NCBI GenBank assembly: GCA_965203215.1
Contig: CBDBBY010000001.1
Coordinates: forward strand, 3,472,001-3,536,000
Length of the DNA: 64,000 bases
Reading direction: 5' to 3'
From: CBDBBY01 sp965203215
GTDB taxonomy: Bacteria; Pseudomonadota; Alphaproteobacteria; Rhodobacterales; Rhodobacteraceae
Below, piece after piece: positions 54,862-63,276 of the stretch. Below the pieces are notes generated by a model. That model saw only the letters and a program-made list of their open reading frames with translations. It was not told the origin of the DNA and did no database searches. The translations under genes and the position numbers were made by a program. How positions within the stretch are numbered: position 1 is the first letter of the stretch; each line of letters begins with the position of its first letter.

Positions 54862-55521
54862 TCAAACGGCTTGTTCGCGGCGGTGTCCCGGCAGGTCCGG
54901 CTCGTCTTTCGTGGCGATCGCGAAACCTGGCCTTGCGCGCTGCTCGTTCAGCCAGTCTGCCAGTTTGTCGGGAACCGGAATCCCGAGTGCCATGCCTTGC
55001 ATGCGGTTCAGGCCGATGGCGAGCGCGATGTCGGCCAGCGTGAACGCCGAACCGGCGAGGTATCGCGACTGCTCCAGCCGGTCCGCTGCTCGCCGAGTGA
55101 ACTCTGCGGCTTGCTTCATGGCGTCTTGCGCTGCCGGTGCGTCGGCGGGCAGAATCTTTTCTCGAACCACGTCCAGGAACAGCATTCGAACGGGAGGCCA
55201 GAAGACCAGAGCGAACCAGTCCAGCCAGCAATCGACCCGCGCCATCGTGCTGTCATCGGAACCGTAAAGAGCGCCGCGGCGGCGCGCGAGGTGCCGCATG
55301 ATCGCTTGGCTCTCATAGAGCGAAAAGTCCCCTTCCTGCCAAACCGGCACCGTTCCGTTCGGATTGAGGGCAAGAAACCAATCGGCATCGTTGCCGCCGA
55401 ATTCTCCGGCGAGCGGGCGATGATCGGGACGGATATCCAGTTCGGCGCAAGTCCAAAGCACTTTTTGGACATTGCTCGAACTGCCTCTGCCCCACAGTAT
55501 CGGGCGGTCGTTCATTTGCAT
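54862..55521 (-). CDS. Glutathione S-transferase
   Basis: 219 residues from ATG 55521 (TTG 55530 and ATG 55515 are alternatives; GGAG precedes 55521). N-terminal thioredoxin fold with SSNVQKVLWTCAELDI, LNPNGTVPVWQEGDF and YESQAIMRHLARR; all-helical C-terminal domain with LAGSAFTLADIALAIGL. In aromatic operons such enzymes remove halogens or protect against quinones. Its place between the hydroxylase and the dioxygenase suggests action on a hydroxylated or quinone intermediate. Confidence 0.9.
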   Translation of the reverse strand: MQMNDRPILWGRGSSSNVQKVLWTCAELDIRPDHRPLAGEFGGNDADWFLALNPNGTVPVWQEGDFSLYESQAIMRHLARRRGALYGSDDSTMARVDCWLDWFALVFWPPVRMLFLDVVREKILPADAPAAQDAMKQAAEFTRRAADRLEQSRYLAGSAFTLADIALAIGLNRMQGMALGIPVPDKLADWLNEQRARPGFAIATKDEPDLPGHRREQAV

Positions 55522-55530
55522 GCTCTCCAA

Positions 55531-57288
55531 TCAGCGGGCCAATATTTTGGTCAGTACGCGCCGCAAGTCCGCGGCCGGATCATCAGTCATCGCTTCGACC
55601 CGCCAAGCGACGTGATGGTCCGGGCGCACCAGAATGCAGCCTGAATCAGTAATTTTGCGGGCGCGAGCCCAATCGCCTGTCAAATCTTCGATGGCCCGGC
55701 GGGGTCCGATCAATTGAACGCGCAGCTTGAGGCCGATCTCGTCGCCCAGGATGCGGGCGACCTCCTCCCAAGCCTCGCCGCCGATCCCGGTGAAGATCGT
55801 GAACCTTCCCCGCCCGCACAGATCGAGCGTCGAGTGCTGCTTGCCGCTGTCGTGATTGAAGACCCAGACGTGCGGGAGGCGGGCGCCGGGCCAGGTCGTG
55901 GGCTGGTAGTGCAGTTCCGCATCCAGCTCGAATGCCGGCTCGATCTGGCCGTCGGTTTCGATCGCGCCCGAGCGGTAGCGCTGGTTCATCTCGACGCCAT
56001 GGGCGTCGAATTCGTATTTCTTGAAAGCGATCGCCTCGCGGATGGCATCGCGCTGCTTTTCCGCCTCGGGCGTGGCATCGCAGCGAGCCTCGAGATTCCG
56101 CTGCATGATTTCCGGTTTCGCGCCTTCGGCCATTCCCAATGCCTCGAAGATCGGGCCGAACTCGGCGATCGACTGGTTGGCGCGAGTCACGATTTGCTTG
56201 GCGACAGGGGCGCGCTCGACCGAATAGCTGTCAAGCAGCGCTTCGCCCGCGGCGCCCTCAAGCACCGCGGCCAGCTTCCACGCCAGATTGAACCCGTCCT
56301 GAATCGAGGTGTTCGACCCCAGTCCGTTCGACGGCGGATGCCGGTGCGCCGCATCGCCCATGATGAACACCCGCCCGTTCTGCATGTTGGTCGCGTACAT
56401 GTTGTTGACGGTCCAGGTGTTGGCCGAGATCAACTCGATCTTTAGTTCCGGGTCGCCCACGAGTTGTCGCGCCACCTGCGTGGCCAGTTCTTCGTCCACT
56501 TCGGGGGCGGGCTGGTTTATGTCGTAGCCCCAGACAATCAGCCATTCGTGCCAAGGGCGCACCATGCGCACCAGCCCCATGCCGATACCGCCCACGTCCG
56601 CGCCGGGCTGCATCACCCAGTAGAGCACGCTGGGCCGGTGCGCGACATATTTGGACAGGTCCGCGCGGAAGAGTATGTTCATGGATCCGCCGACGCCCAT
56701 CTTGCCTTTGAACGGAAGCCCCGCGTGTTCGGCGACCAGCGAATTGCCACCATCCGCGCCTACCAAGTACTTTGAGCGAATAATCACGTCTTCTCCCGAC
56801 AAACGGTCGCGGCAGGTGGTGGTCACGCCGTCGGCGTCCTGCGCATGATTGAGGTATTCCGTCGACATCCGCGCTTGCGTGCCTCGCCGGCACGCGGCGC
56901 CGAACAGGATCGGTTCCATGAAGGTCTGCGGAAGGTCGATCATGTGGCACGGCGAGGCGAGTTGGTGTTCGGAACGCGAGAGCGGGTGTTTTCCCCAGCT
57001 TTTCATGCGGCCGATCTCTTCCCCGGCAAGGCTTTCGCAGAAGACGTTCTCGCCCATCAGGTCCTGATGCACGCCGTGCATGTAGGCCTCCGCCTCGACC
57101 TCGTGCCCCAGATCGCGCAGCACCTCCATGCATCGCTGGTTGGTGATGTGGGCGCGCGGCGTGTTCGCCAGCCATCGGTAGCGGTTGACCGCCACGTTCT
57201 TGACGCCGCAGTTCGATAGAAGCGCCGCCGTGGCGGAGCCCGCCGGACCGGTTCCGATGATCAACACGTCGGTTTCGATTGTCGCCAT
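55531..57288 (-). CDS. FAD-dependent aromatic hydroxylase (TfdB/phenol 2-monooxygenase type)
   Basis: 585 residues, cytoplasmic flavoprotein. FAD motifs GTGPAGSATAALL (near residue 12), KYLVGADGGNSLVAEHAG and VFIMGDAAHRHPPSNG; C-terminal thioredoxin-like domain. Length and pattern match chlorophenol/phenol monooxygenases. Expected to hydroxylate a phenolic substrate toward hydroxyquinol using NAD(P)H. ATG three bases after the livM stop. Confidence 0.93.
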   Translation of the reverse strand: MATIETDVLIIGTGPAGSATAALLSNCGVKNVAVNRYRWLANTPRAHITNQRCMEVLRDLGHEVEAEAYMHGVHQDLMGENVFCESLAGEEIGRMKSWGKHPLSRSEHQLASPCHMIDLPQTFMEPILFGAACRRGTQARMSTEYLNHAQDADGVTTTCRDRLSGEDVIIRSKYLVGADGGNSLVAEHAGLPFKGKMGVGGSMNILFRADLSKYVAHRPSVLYWVMQPGADVGGIGMGLVRMVRPWHEWLIVWGYDINQPAPEVDEELATQVARQLVGDPELKIELISANTWTVNNMYATNMQNGRVFIMGDAAHRHPPSNGLGSNTSIQDGFNLAWKLAAVLEGAAGEALLDSYSVERAPVAKQIVTRANQSIAEFGPIFEALGMAEGAKPEIMQRNLEARCDATPEAEKQRDAIREAIAFKKYEFDAHGVEMNQRYRSGAIETDGQIEPAFELDAELHYQPTTWPGARLPHVWVFNHDSGKQHSTLDLCGRGRFTIFTGIGGEAWEEVARILGDEIGLKLRVQLIGPRRAIEDLTGDWARARKITDSGCILVRPDHHVAWRVEAMTDDPAADLRRVLTKILAR

Positions 57289-57291
57289 GTT

Positions 57292-58353
57292 TCAGGTCTC
57301 CCTTGCCGATAATGCCCCGCCGCCGAGCCGTCGCCGAACGGGGAAGAGTTGCAAACCTGTCTTTTCCGAAATCAGCCCCCACAGGCCGCGCGGCGCGAAC
57401 AGCATGACCGCGACGCCGATCAGGCCGAGGAGCATCAGGTACCAGGTTCCGTAATCCGCCAGCAGGCTCTGCAGGGCGAAGAACACGAGAATGCCGAGGA
57501 TCGGGCCTTCGATGGTTCCGATCCCGCCGATAACCACGATGAAGATCACGTAAGCCGTCCAGTCGGTGACGCTGAAGGCGGCGTCGGGCGAAATCCGGGC
57601 CTTCTGCAGATAGATCAGACCGCCTGCGAGGCCGGTTCCGAAAGCCGACGTCAGAAACACCGTCCACTTCATTCGCCCGGCATCGACGCCCACTGATTTC
57701 GCAGCCTCGGTATTGTCCCGCACCGCGGCCAACGCGAGCCCGCGCTTGGTGCGCAAGAGCCAATAGATTCCCACGATGGTCGCCACTGCCAGAATCAGCG
57801 CCAGCCAATAGGCCAGAATATCCCGCGCGGCGCTTGCACGGACTCCGAACAAGCTTTCGATCCAGTCGACCAGCATCATTTCGCGCAGCGCGTCGCGCGG
57901 CAGCGAAGTGCCGGTGCCGCCGCCCACCGACCGCCATTGCGCGACCGACAGCCGCGCGATCTCGGCGATCACCCAAGTGCCGATTGCAAAATACGCGCCT
58001 TGAAGCCGGAAAGCGAAGAACGCGACGGGCACGGCGAGGATCAACGCCGCGACCCCGGCCAGCAGGATCGCGGGCACGGGGTCGATGTCGCCGAGTATCA
58101 CGGCGCCGTAAAGCGAATACGCTCCGATGCCGACGAACGCCTGCTGGCCCACCGAGACCAGACCGCCGTAACCGGCGAGCAAGTTCCAGAACTGAGCCAG
58201 CGTCAGCATTGTCAGGATGAAGAAAAGATCCTGGATCAGCCCGCGACTGGCGAAAGCGGGGGCCGCCAGCAGGATGAGCAGCAGCGCGGCCCCGCCGACC
58301 AGCGCAATGGACGACGCCCAGGTGCGCGTGGAGACGGTGTAACCTTCGGCCAT
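57292..58353 (-). CDS. livM: Branched-chain-type ABC transporter permease LivM
   Basis: 353 residues with about nine membrane segments; the signature AAKSVGVDAGRMKWTVFLTS is the cytoplasmic ATPase-contact loop of LivM. In operon with LivH, LivF, LivG and a binding protein. In this context it probably imports an aromatic compound rather than leucine, as seen for related catabolic operons; that is inference. Confidence 0.93.
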   Translation of the reverse strand: MAEGYTVSTRTWASSIALVGGAALLLILLAAPAFASRGLIQDLFFILTMLTLAQFWNLLAGYGGLVSVGQQAFVGIGAYSLYGAVILGDIDPVPAILLAGVAALILAVPVAFFAFRLQGAYFAIGTWVIAEIARLSVAQWRSVGGGTGTSLPRDALREMMLVDWIESLFGVRASAARDILAYWLALILAVATIVGIYWLLRTKRGLALAAVRDNTEAAKSVGVDAGRMKWTVFLTSAFGTGLAGGLIYLQKARISPDAAFSVTDWTAYVIFIVVIGGIGTIEGPILGILVFFALQSLLADYGTWYLMLLGLIGVAVMLFAPRGLWGLISEKTGLQLFPVRRRLGGGALSARET

Positions 58354-58356
58354 GGC

Positions 58357-59217
58357 TCAAGCTCCTCTCGGGAAGAGCCCGCGCGGGCGGATGAGCAGCA
58401 CGATCAGAAACGCGACATGCCCCGACAGGATTTGCCATTCGGGGTTGATCGCCGCGCCCAGGGTCTGCGCCACGCCGATCACGATGCCCCCGGCGAGAGT
58501 GCCCCAGAAACTGCCGAGGCCGCCGATGATGACTGCTTCGAACGCATAGATCAGGCGGGCCGGACCGATCGACGGGTCGAAATTGGCCCGCGTGCCCAAG
58601 TAGAGGGCGGCGACCGCCACGACCAGCATGGCGATCGCAGTCGCGGTCGCGAAGACCCGGTCCGGACGAATGCCCATCAACCCGGCGGTCGCCGCGTCGT
58701 CCGAAGTGGCGCGGAATGCGCGTCCGACGGCGGTGCGGTAGAACAGATGGTTCAGCGCAAGGATCACGAGGATTGCGGAGGCGAAGGTCAAAAGCGGCAT
58801 CACGCCGAGATTGATCGGCCCGATGCCGAGAGAGGCGGTCTCGAGCGCGCCGACGGAAATCCGCTGGTTGTCGGCCGAAAAACCTTCCTGCAGCGCGTTC
58901 TGAATGACGATGGACAGCCCGAACGTCACCAGAAGGGGAGGCAGGATATCGTCGCCGAGCGTGCGGTTCAGAGCCAGTTTCTGCAGCCCCCAGCCCAGCA
59001 GGAACATCGCCGGCATGGCGACAAGCGCCGCGAAAAACGGATTCAGCCCGATCACAGTGACCAGCACGAGAATCAGATAGCAGCCCATCACGATCAGATC
59101 GCCGTGGGCGAGGTTCACCAGCCGCATGATGCCGAACACGAGGCTCAGCCCTGCAGCGAACAGCGCGTAAAGCCCGCCGAGCAGCACACCTTGCACGATG
59201 GTGTCGACCCAGATCAT
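58357..59217 (-). CDS. livH: Branched-chain-type ABC transporter permease LivH
   Basis: 286 residues with eight membrane segments. DTIVQGVLLGGLYALFAAGL start, GIMRLVNLAHGDLIVMG and the contact loop ATAGLMGIRPDRVFATATAI are typical. Start overlaps the livF stop by ATGA; a three-base gap separates it from livM. Confidence 0.93.
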   Translation of the reverse strand: MIWVDTIVQGVLLGGLYALFAAGLSLVFGIMRLVNLAHGDLIVMGCYLILVLVTVIGLNPFFAALVAMPAMFLLGWGLQKLALNRTLGDDILPPLLVTFGLSIVIQNALQEGFSADNQRISVGALETASLGIGPINLGVMPLLTFASAILVILALNHLFYRTAVGRAFRATSDDAATAGLMGIRPDRVFATATAIAMLVVAVAALYLGTRANFDPSIGPARLIYAFEAVIIGGLGSFWGTLAGGIVIGVAQTLGAAINPEWQILSGHVAFLIVLLIRPRGLFPRGA

Positions 59218-60008
59218 GCCGCCGCTCCGAAGTAGGCCGCATGTATCTCCTCTCGGGAAATCTCCGAAGGCCGCCCTTCAAGCGTCACCCGGCCCTCCAT
59301 CATGCAGTAGACCCGGTCGGAGACGTCCAGCGCTTGGCTGATGTCCTGTTCGACCACGATCAAGCTGGCGCCGTTTTCTTTTATTCTGGGCATCGCGGCA
59401 TAGATGTCGCGGATCACGACCGGAGCCAGGCCGAGGCTGATCTCGTCGCAAAGCAGGATGTCGGGATTCGACATCAGCGCCCGGCCGATCGCGACCATTT
59501 GCTGCTGCCCGCCCGAAAGCGCGGTGCTCGGATTGCGCCTCCGCTCCTTCAGGATCGGGAACAGGTCGAAAACCGTATCAAGCGACCAGTAGCCGGTTCC
59601 GTCATGGCCCGAGGCCATTGCCGCCGGGTCGGGCTTGCCGGTGACGCGGGACACGAAGGAGTCGATCCGGTCGCCCAGATCGGGGTCGCCCTTGTGCTGG
59701 CCGCCGATGATGAGATTCTCTTCAACGCTGAGCGAGGGGAACAGCTTGCGTCCTTCCGGCACCATGGCGATGCCGCGTTTCATGATCGTGTCGGAGGTCA
59801 GGTGGCCGATCTCCGCGTCCTTGTGCAGGATTTGCGCGGGCGCGTTTTTCAGAACGCCGGCGATCGAGCGCAACAGAGTGGACTTGCCTGCGCCGTTCGC
59901 GCCGATGATCGCCACCGTCTCGCCCGGTCCGAGGCGGATATCGATTCCGAAGAGCGCCTGGAAATCGCCGTAGTGCGCCGTCAATTTCCTGGTTTCCAGC
60001 AGCGCCAT
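59214..60008 (-). CDS. livF: Branched-chain-type ABC transporter ATPase LivF
   Basis: 264 residues; Walker A GANGAGKSTLLRS, signature LSGGQQQMVAIGRAL, Walker B ILLCDEISLGLAP. About 25 residues longer than usual because of an insert between the Q-loop and the signature (from DSFVSRVTGKPDPAAMASGH to GTGYWSLDTV). The start overlaps the livG stop by TGATG. Confidence 0.93.
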   Translation of the reverse strand: MALLETRKLTAHYGDFQALFGIDIRLGPGETVAIIGANGAGKSTLLRSIAGVLKNAPAQILHKDAEIGHLTSDTIMKRGIAMVPEGRKLFPSLSVEENLIIGGQHKGDPDLGDRIDSFVSRVTGKPDPAAMASGHDGTGYWSLDTVFDLFPILKERRRNPSTALSGGQQQMVAIGRALMSNPDILLCDEISLGLAPVVIRDIYAAMPRIKENGASLIVVEQDISQALDVSDRVYCMMEGRVTLEGRPSEISREEIHAAYFGAAA

Positions 60009-60727
60009 CAGATCTCTATCCCCAGATAGATTTCCTTGACTTCGCGGCTCTCCATGATCTCAGCCGGGTCGCCGATCCCGATGATGCGGCCGAAATCGAG
60101 CACCAGAAGGCGCTCGACGACGCTGTTCAGCGCGTGCAGGACATGTTCGATCCAGATGATCGTGACCCCTTCGGCGCGGATGTCGCGGATGGTCTCGACC
60201 AGCGACTGGCATTCGCCCTCGGTCAATCCGCCGGCGATTTCGTCAAGCAGCAAAAGCTTGGGCCCGGTCGCCATCGCGCGCGCCAACTCCAGCCGTTTGC
60301 GCTCGAGCAACGACAATGATCCAGATGTCGCATTGGCCTTGGGCAAGAGCCCGGTGCGTTCCAGAACCTCGGCGCAAATGCCTGTGACGGCCGTCTCGGC
60401 GGCCGCGCGGCCGTGCGTTGCCGCGACCACCAGATTTTCGAAGACGGTGAGTTTTTCGAAGGGCTGCGGGATTTGGAACGAGCGACCGATCCCGTCAAGG
60501 CACCGCCGCATCGCCGGCGCTTTGGTGACGTCGCGCCCGTCGAAACTGATCGTCCCGCTGTCGGGCATCAGGTTGCCGGTGACCAAGTTGAACAGCGTCG
60601 ATTTGCCCGCGCCGTTGGGACCGATGATGCCCAGCGCTTGGCCCTCCGGCACGTCGAAAGAGACGTCATCGGCGACTTTGAGCGACCCGAAGCTCTTCGA
60701 GACCTTCTGGAGCGACAGCATCGGCAT
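60008..60727 (-). CDS. livG: Branched-chain-type ABC transporter ATPase LivG
   Basis: 239 residues from ATG 60727 (ATG 60721 also possible; the frame is open much further upstream without family similarity). Walker A GPNGAGKSTLFNL, signature LSLLERKRLELARAM, Walker B LLLLDEIAGGLTEGE, H-loop IIWIEHVLHAL. Pairs with LivF on the membrane subunits. Confidence 0.93.
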   Translation of the reverse strand: MPMLSLQKVSKSFGSLKVADDVSFDVPEGQALGIIGPNGAGKSTLFNLVTGNLMPDSGTISFDGRDVTKAPAMRRCLDGIGRSFQIPQPFEKLTVFENLVVAATHGRAAAETAVTGICAEVLERTGLLPKANATSGSLSLLERKRLELARAMATGPKLLLLDEIAGGLTEGECQSLVETIRDIRAEGVTIIWIEHVLHALNSVVERLLVLDFGRIIGIGDPAEIMESREVKEIYLGIEI

Positions 60728-60801
60728 GGAGACTCCGTTCGTCGGATCGTCGGAACGCCGCATCGGGGGCGAGGGCGGGCCGAACGGCCCGCCCGGAAAG
60801 A

Positions 60802-62079
60802 TCAGGCCGGAATTTCTTCCATGACGCCGCCGGTCGGCACGGCGGGAGCGGTCTTGTTGTCTACGATGACAAGGTCGTAACCGCCGCCGTCCTTCAAGCG
60901 CCACTGGCCGCCGACAAGCGGCGTCTTGGCCACGTTGCGCGCAGCGAAAGGCGGCAGCCCTGCGCCGTCCCAGGCCAGCGGCCCGACGATGGTGTCGAGC
61001 CTGGTCGCGGCGATGGCGGCCGAGACCTCGTCGGCGTCGCGAGAATCGTCGACGCGACTCATCGCGTCGGCGGCCACCTCGAACAGCGCATGGATAAAGC
61101 CGATCGGCTGGGTCCATTGCCGGCCGGTGACTTCGGTGAAGCCTTGCGCGAGATCGCCCGCGCTCATTCCGTTCAAGGAAGAGGCGAAGGGATGGCTGGG
61201 CGACCACCAGACCTCGGAGCTGAGATTGTGCCCGGTCTCTCCCACCGCTTCGACCGCCTGCGGGAACAGGATGGCCTTGCCGATCGAGGCGGCCTTCGGC
61301 GTGAAGCCCTGCTGTTTTGCTTGGGTCCAGAACGTGGTGAAATCGGGCGGAATGACGACGCCCGTCACGATTTCCGCATTGGCTTGCTTGAAGGCGTTGA
61401 TCTGGGCGGTGAAATCGTCAGTCAGGTTCTGATACCGGCCGGGATCCGTCAGGGTGTAGCCCAGATCGGCGAGCACCGGCGGAAAGCCGAGCACGGGATC
61501 GCCCCAGGCATTCCCGTCTCCGTCATTGGGGAATAGACCCGCCACGGATTTATTGGTGTCGAGCTGTCCCCACATGTTGGTGAAGACGGCGATCACATCC
61601 TCTAGCCCCCAGAAAAAGTGATAGGCATAATTGAAGGGCTGCCAGCTTTCCGGATCGCCGGGGTTGCCCTGCTGGCCGATGAACCAAGGCTGCCAAGGGG
61701 CCACGGTCGAAATGCAGGGGATTTCCTCGTTCTCGCAGGTCGTAGTGACCGGATTCGTCGTTTCCGGCGTCGAGGCGACCAGCACAAGGTCGATCTCTTC
61801 ATCGACGATCAATTCCTGCGCCACCTCCGCAGCCCGGTTCGGGTTCGATTGGCTGTCCTTGACGATGACCTCGAAATTCGCGCCCGCATCGCTGGCGTTG
61901 AAGCCGTCGAGAATGAACCGGTCAGCCTCGGCGAACGCGGCAAGCGGCCCGGACTGCGGCGTCACATAGCCGATGCGGATGCGCGCGCCCTGCGCGATCG
62001 CCGGAACGGCAAGCCCCGATGCGGCGGCGCCCAGTCCGGCGGCAGCGGTGGATTTAAGCAATTTGCGTCTAGTGAGCAT
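60802..62079 (-). CDS. ABC transporter substrate-binding protein (Liv/amide type, Tat signal)
   Basis: 425 residues. Tat-type signal TRRKLLKSTAAAGLGAAASG with cleavage after PAIAQG, then RIRIGYVTPQSGPLAAFAEA, the start of the periplasmic-binding fold type I. ARATQ? is not visible; the family (Peripla_BP_6) is clear from FEVIVKDSQSNPNRAAEVAQ. First transport gene of the operon, 30 bp after the maleylacetate reductase. Likely binds an aromatic acid or phenol. Confidence 0.92.
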   Translation of the reverse strand: MLTRRKLLKSTAAAGLGAAASGLAVPAIAQGARIRIGYVTPQSGPLAAFAEADRFILDGFNASDAGANFEVIVKDSQSNPNRAAEVAQELIVDEEIDLVLVASTPETTNPVTTTCENEEIPCISTVAPWQPWFIGQQGNPGDPESWQPFNYAYHFFWGLEDVIAVFTNMWGQLDTNKSVAGLFPNDGDGNAWGDPVLGFPPVLADLGYTLTDPGRYQNLTDDFTAQINAFKQANAEIVTGVVIPPDFTTFWTQAKQQGFTPKAASIGKAILFPQAVEAVGETGHNLSSEVWWSPSHPFASSLNGMSAGDLAQGFTEVTGRQWTQPIGFIHALFEVAADAMSRVDDSRDADEVSAAIAATRLDTIVGPLAWDGAGLPPFAARNVAKTPLVGGQWRLKDGGGYDLVIVDNKTAPAVPTGGVMEEIPA

Positions 62080-62109
62080 CTCTTCTCCTTCCTTGAGACG
62101 TGGTGAGGT

Positions 62110-63183
62110 TTACAGTTCCGGCGGACGCCCGCTGAAGGCGTCGTCCAGAAGACTTCTGATGCGCGCCCTGTCGAGCGGCGCCGGATTCCAGTAGGCATTC
62201 TGCATGGCCAGATCGGAAGCTTTATCCAGATCTGCTTTTTGCAGGCCGAGCTCCTCAAGAGTCATCGGCGCGCCCATGCGGGCGGCGAATTCATGCAATG
62301 CCTTGCCGGGCGTGCCGCCGCCGAAAATCTCGGAAACCGAGGCCAGCTGATCGGGTGCCGCTGCGGCGTTGCAGCCGATGGCATGCGGCAGCATGACCGA
62401 ATGGGTCTCGGCATGGGGCAGATCGAATGAGCCGCCCAGCGTATGGCAAATCTTGTGGTGCAGCGCCATGCCGACTTGGCCAAGAACCGTGCCGCACAGC
62501 CACGCGCCATAGAGCGTTTCGCCGCGGGCATCCAAATCGTCGGGGGCCGCTATCACGCGGGGCAAGGCCGACGCGAAGGCGCGCATTCCTTCAACCGCAA
62601 GGGTGGTCGACAGCGGGTTGCGATCCCGTGCATAAAGCCCCTCGGCCGCATGCGCTATCGCATTCAGAGCGCTGGTCACCGTCATGGCCGCAGGCAAGGT
62701 CGCGACCAGTTCGGCGTCATAAAGAATGACCTCGGGCTGGACCTTGGAGCTGCTGAGCGTGGTCTTGCGTCCGCCCTCAGTCTGGCCAAGGATCGGAGTG
62801 GCTTCGCTGCCGGCATAGGTTGTGGGCACCACGATCTGCGGGAGGTCGGTGCGATAGGCGATGGCTTTTCCCAAACCGGTCGTTGATCCGCCGCCCACGG
62901 CGACAAGACAATCGGCGCGAATTTCCTCGACGTGCGCCATGGCTTCTTTTGTTACGTCGACAGGTGTATGCATCGCTGCGCGGGTGAAAACGCCCGCGGC
63001 CAGCGCTCCCACATCCTCGGCGAAGACCAGCGCAGTTTCCGCCTGATGCGGGGTCGCGAGAATCAAGGCGCGTTTAGCCCCGAGGCGCTCGATCTCTTCC
63101 GCAACCTTGTGACGCACGCCCGATCCGAAACTGACCCGGACCGCCGCAATGTTCGCTGCAAATTCCTTTTGAAAGTAGGACAC
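62110..63183 (-). CDS. Maleylacetate reductase
   Basis: 357 residues of the iron-containing alcohol dehydrogenase superfamily. NAD(P)-binding VAVGGGSTTGLGKAIAYR and VVPTTYAGSEATPILG; metal-binding and catalytic histidines in GMALHHKICHTLGG and LPHAETHSVMLPHAI. The signature fits maleylacetate reductases (TTYAGSE.T, HHKLCHxLGG). Converts maleylacetate, the hydroxyquinol cleavage product, to 3-oxoadipate. First gene of the operon. Confidence 0.95.
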   Translation of the reverse strand: MSYFQKEFAANIAAVRVSFGSGVRHKVAEEIERLGAKRALILATPHQAETALVFAEDVGALAAGVFTRAAMHTPVDVTKEAMAHVEEIRADCLVAVGGGSTTGLGKAIAYRTDLPQIVVPTTYAGSEATPILGQTEGGRKTTLSSSKVQPEVILYDAELVATLPAAMTVTSALNAIAHAAEGLYARDRNPLSTTLAVEGMRAFASALPRVIAAPDDLDARGETLYGAWLCGTVLGQVGMALHHKICHTLGGSFDLPHAETHSVMLPHAIGCNAAAAPDQLASVSEIFGGGTPGKALHEFAARMGAPMTLEELGLQKADLDKASDLAMQNAYWNPAPLDRARIRSLLDDAFSGRPPEL

Positions 63184-63261
63184 GCGGTCTCACTGTTGGT
63201 TATGTTTCGGCATGAATAGCATGCGTAAAATGTGAATTTGATCGAAAGGCGGAAGGGTTTT

Positions 63262-63276
63262 ATAACGCAAAGTTAT
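63262..63276. promoter_or_regulatory. LysR-type palindrome overlapping the regulator start
   Basis: ATAAC-GCAAA-GTTAT, an inverted repeat with a 5-base spacer of the T-N11-A type bound by LysR regulators. It ends inside the ATG of the LysR gene and lies 79 bp from the operon start, so it could serve both autorepression and divergent activation. Confidence 0.5.

Noticed and set aside
56258..59281. Minus-strand open frame of about 1000 codons
   Set aside because: It crosses the hydroxylase, livM, livH and part of livF in another frame; very Arg-rich, explained by high GC at codon position three.
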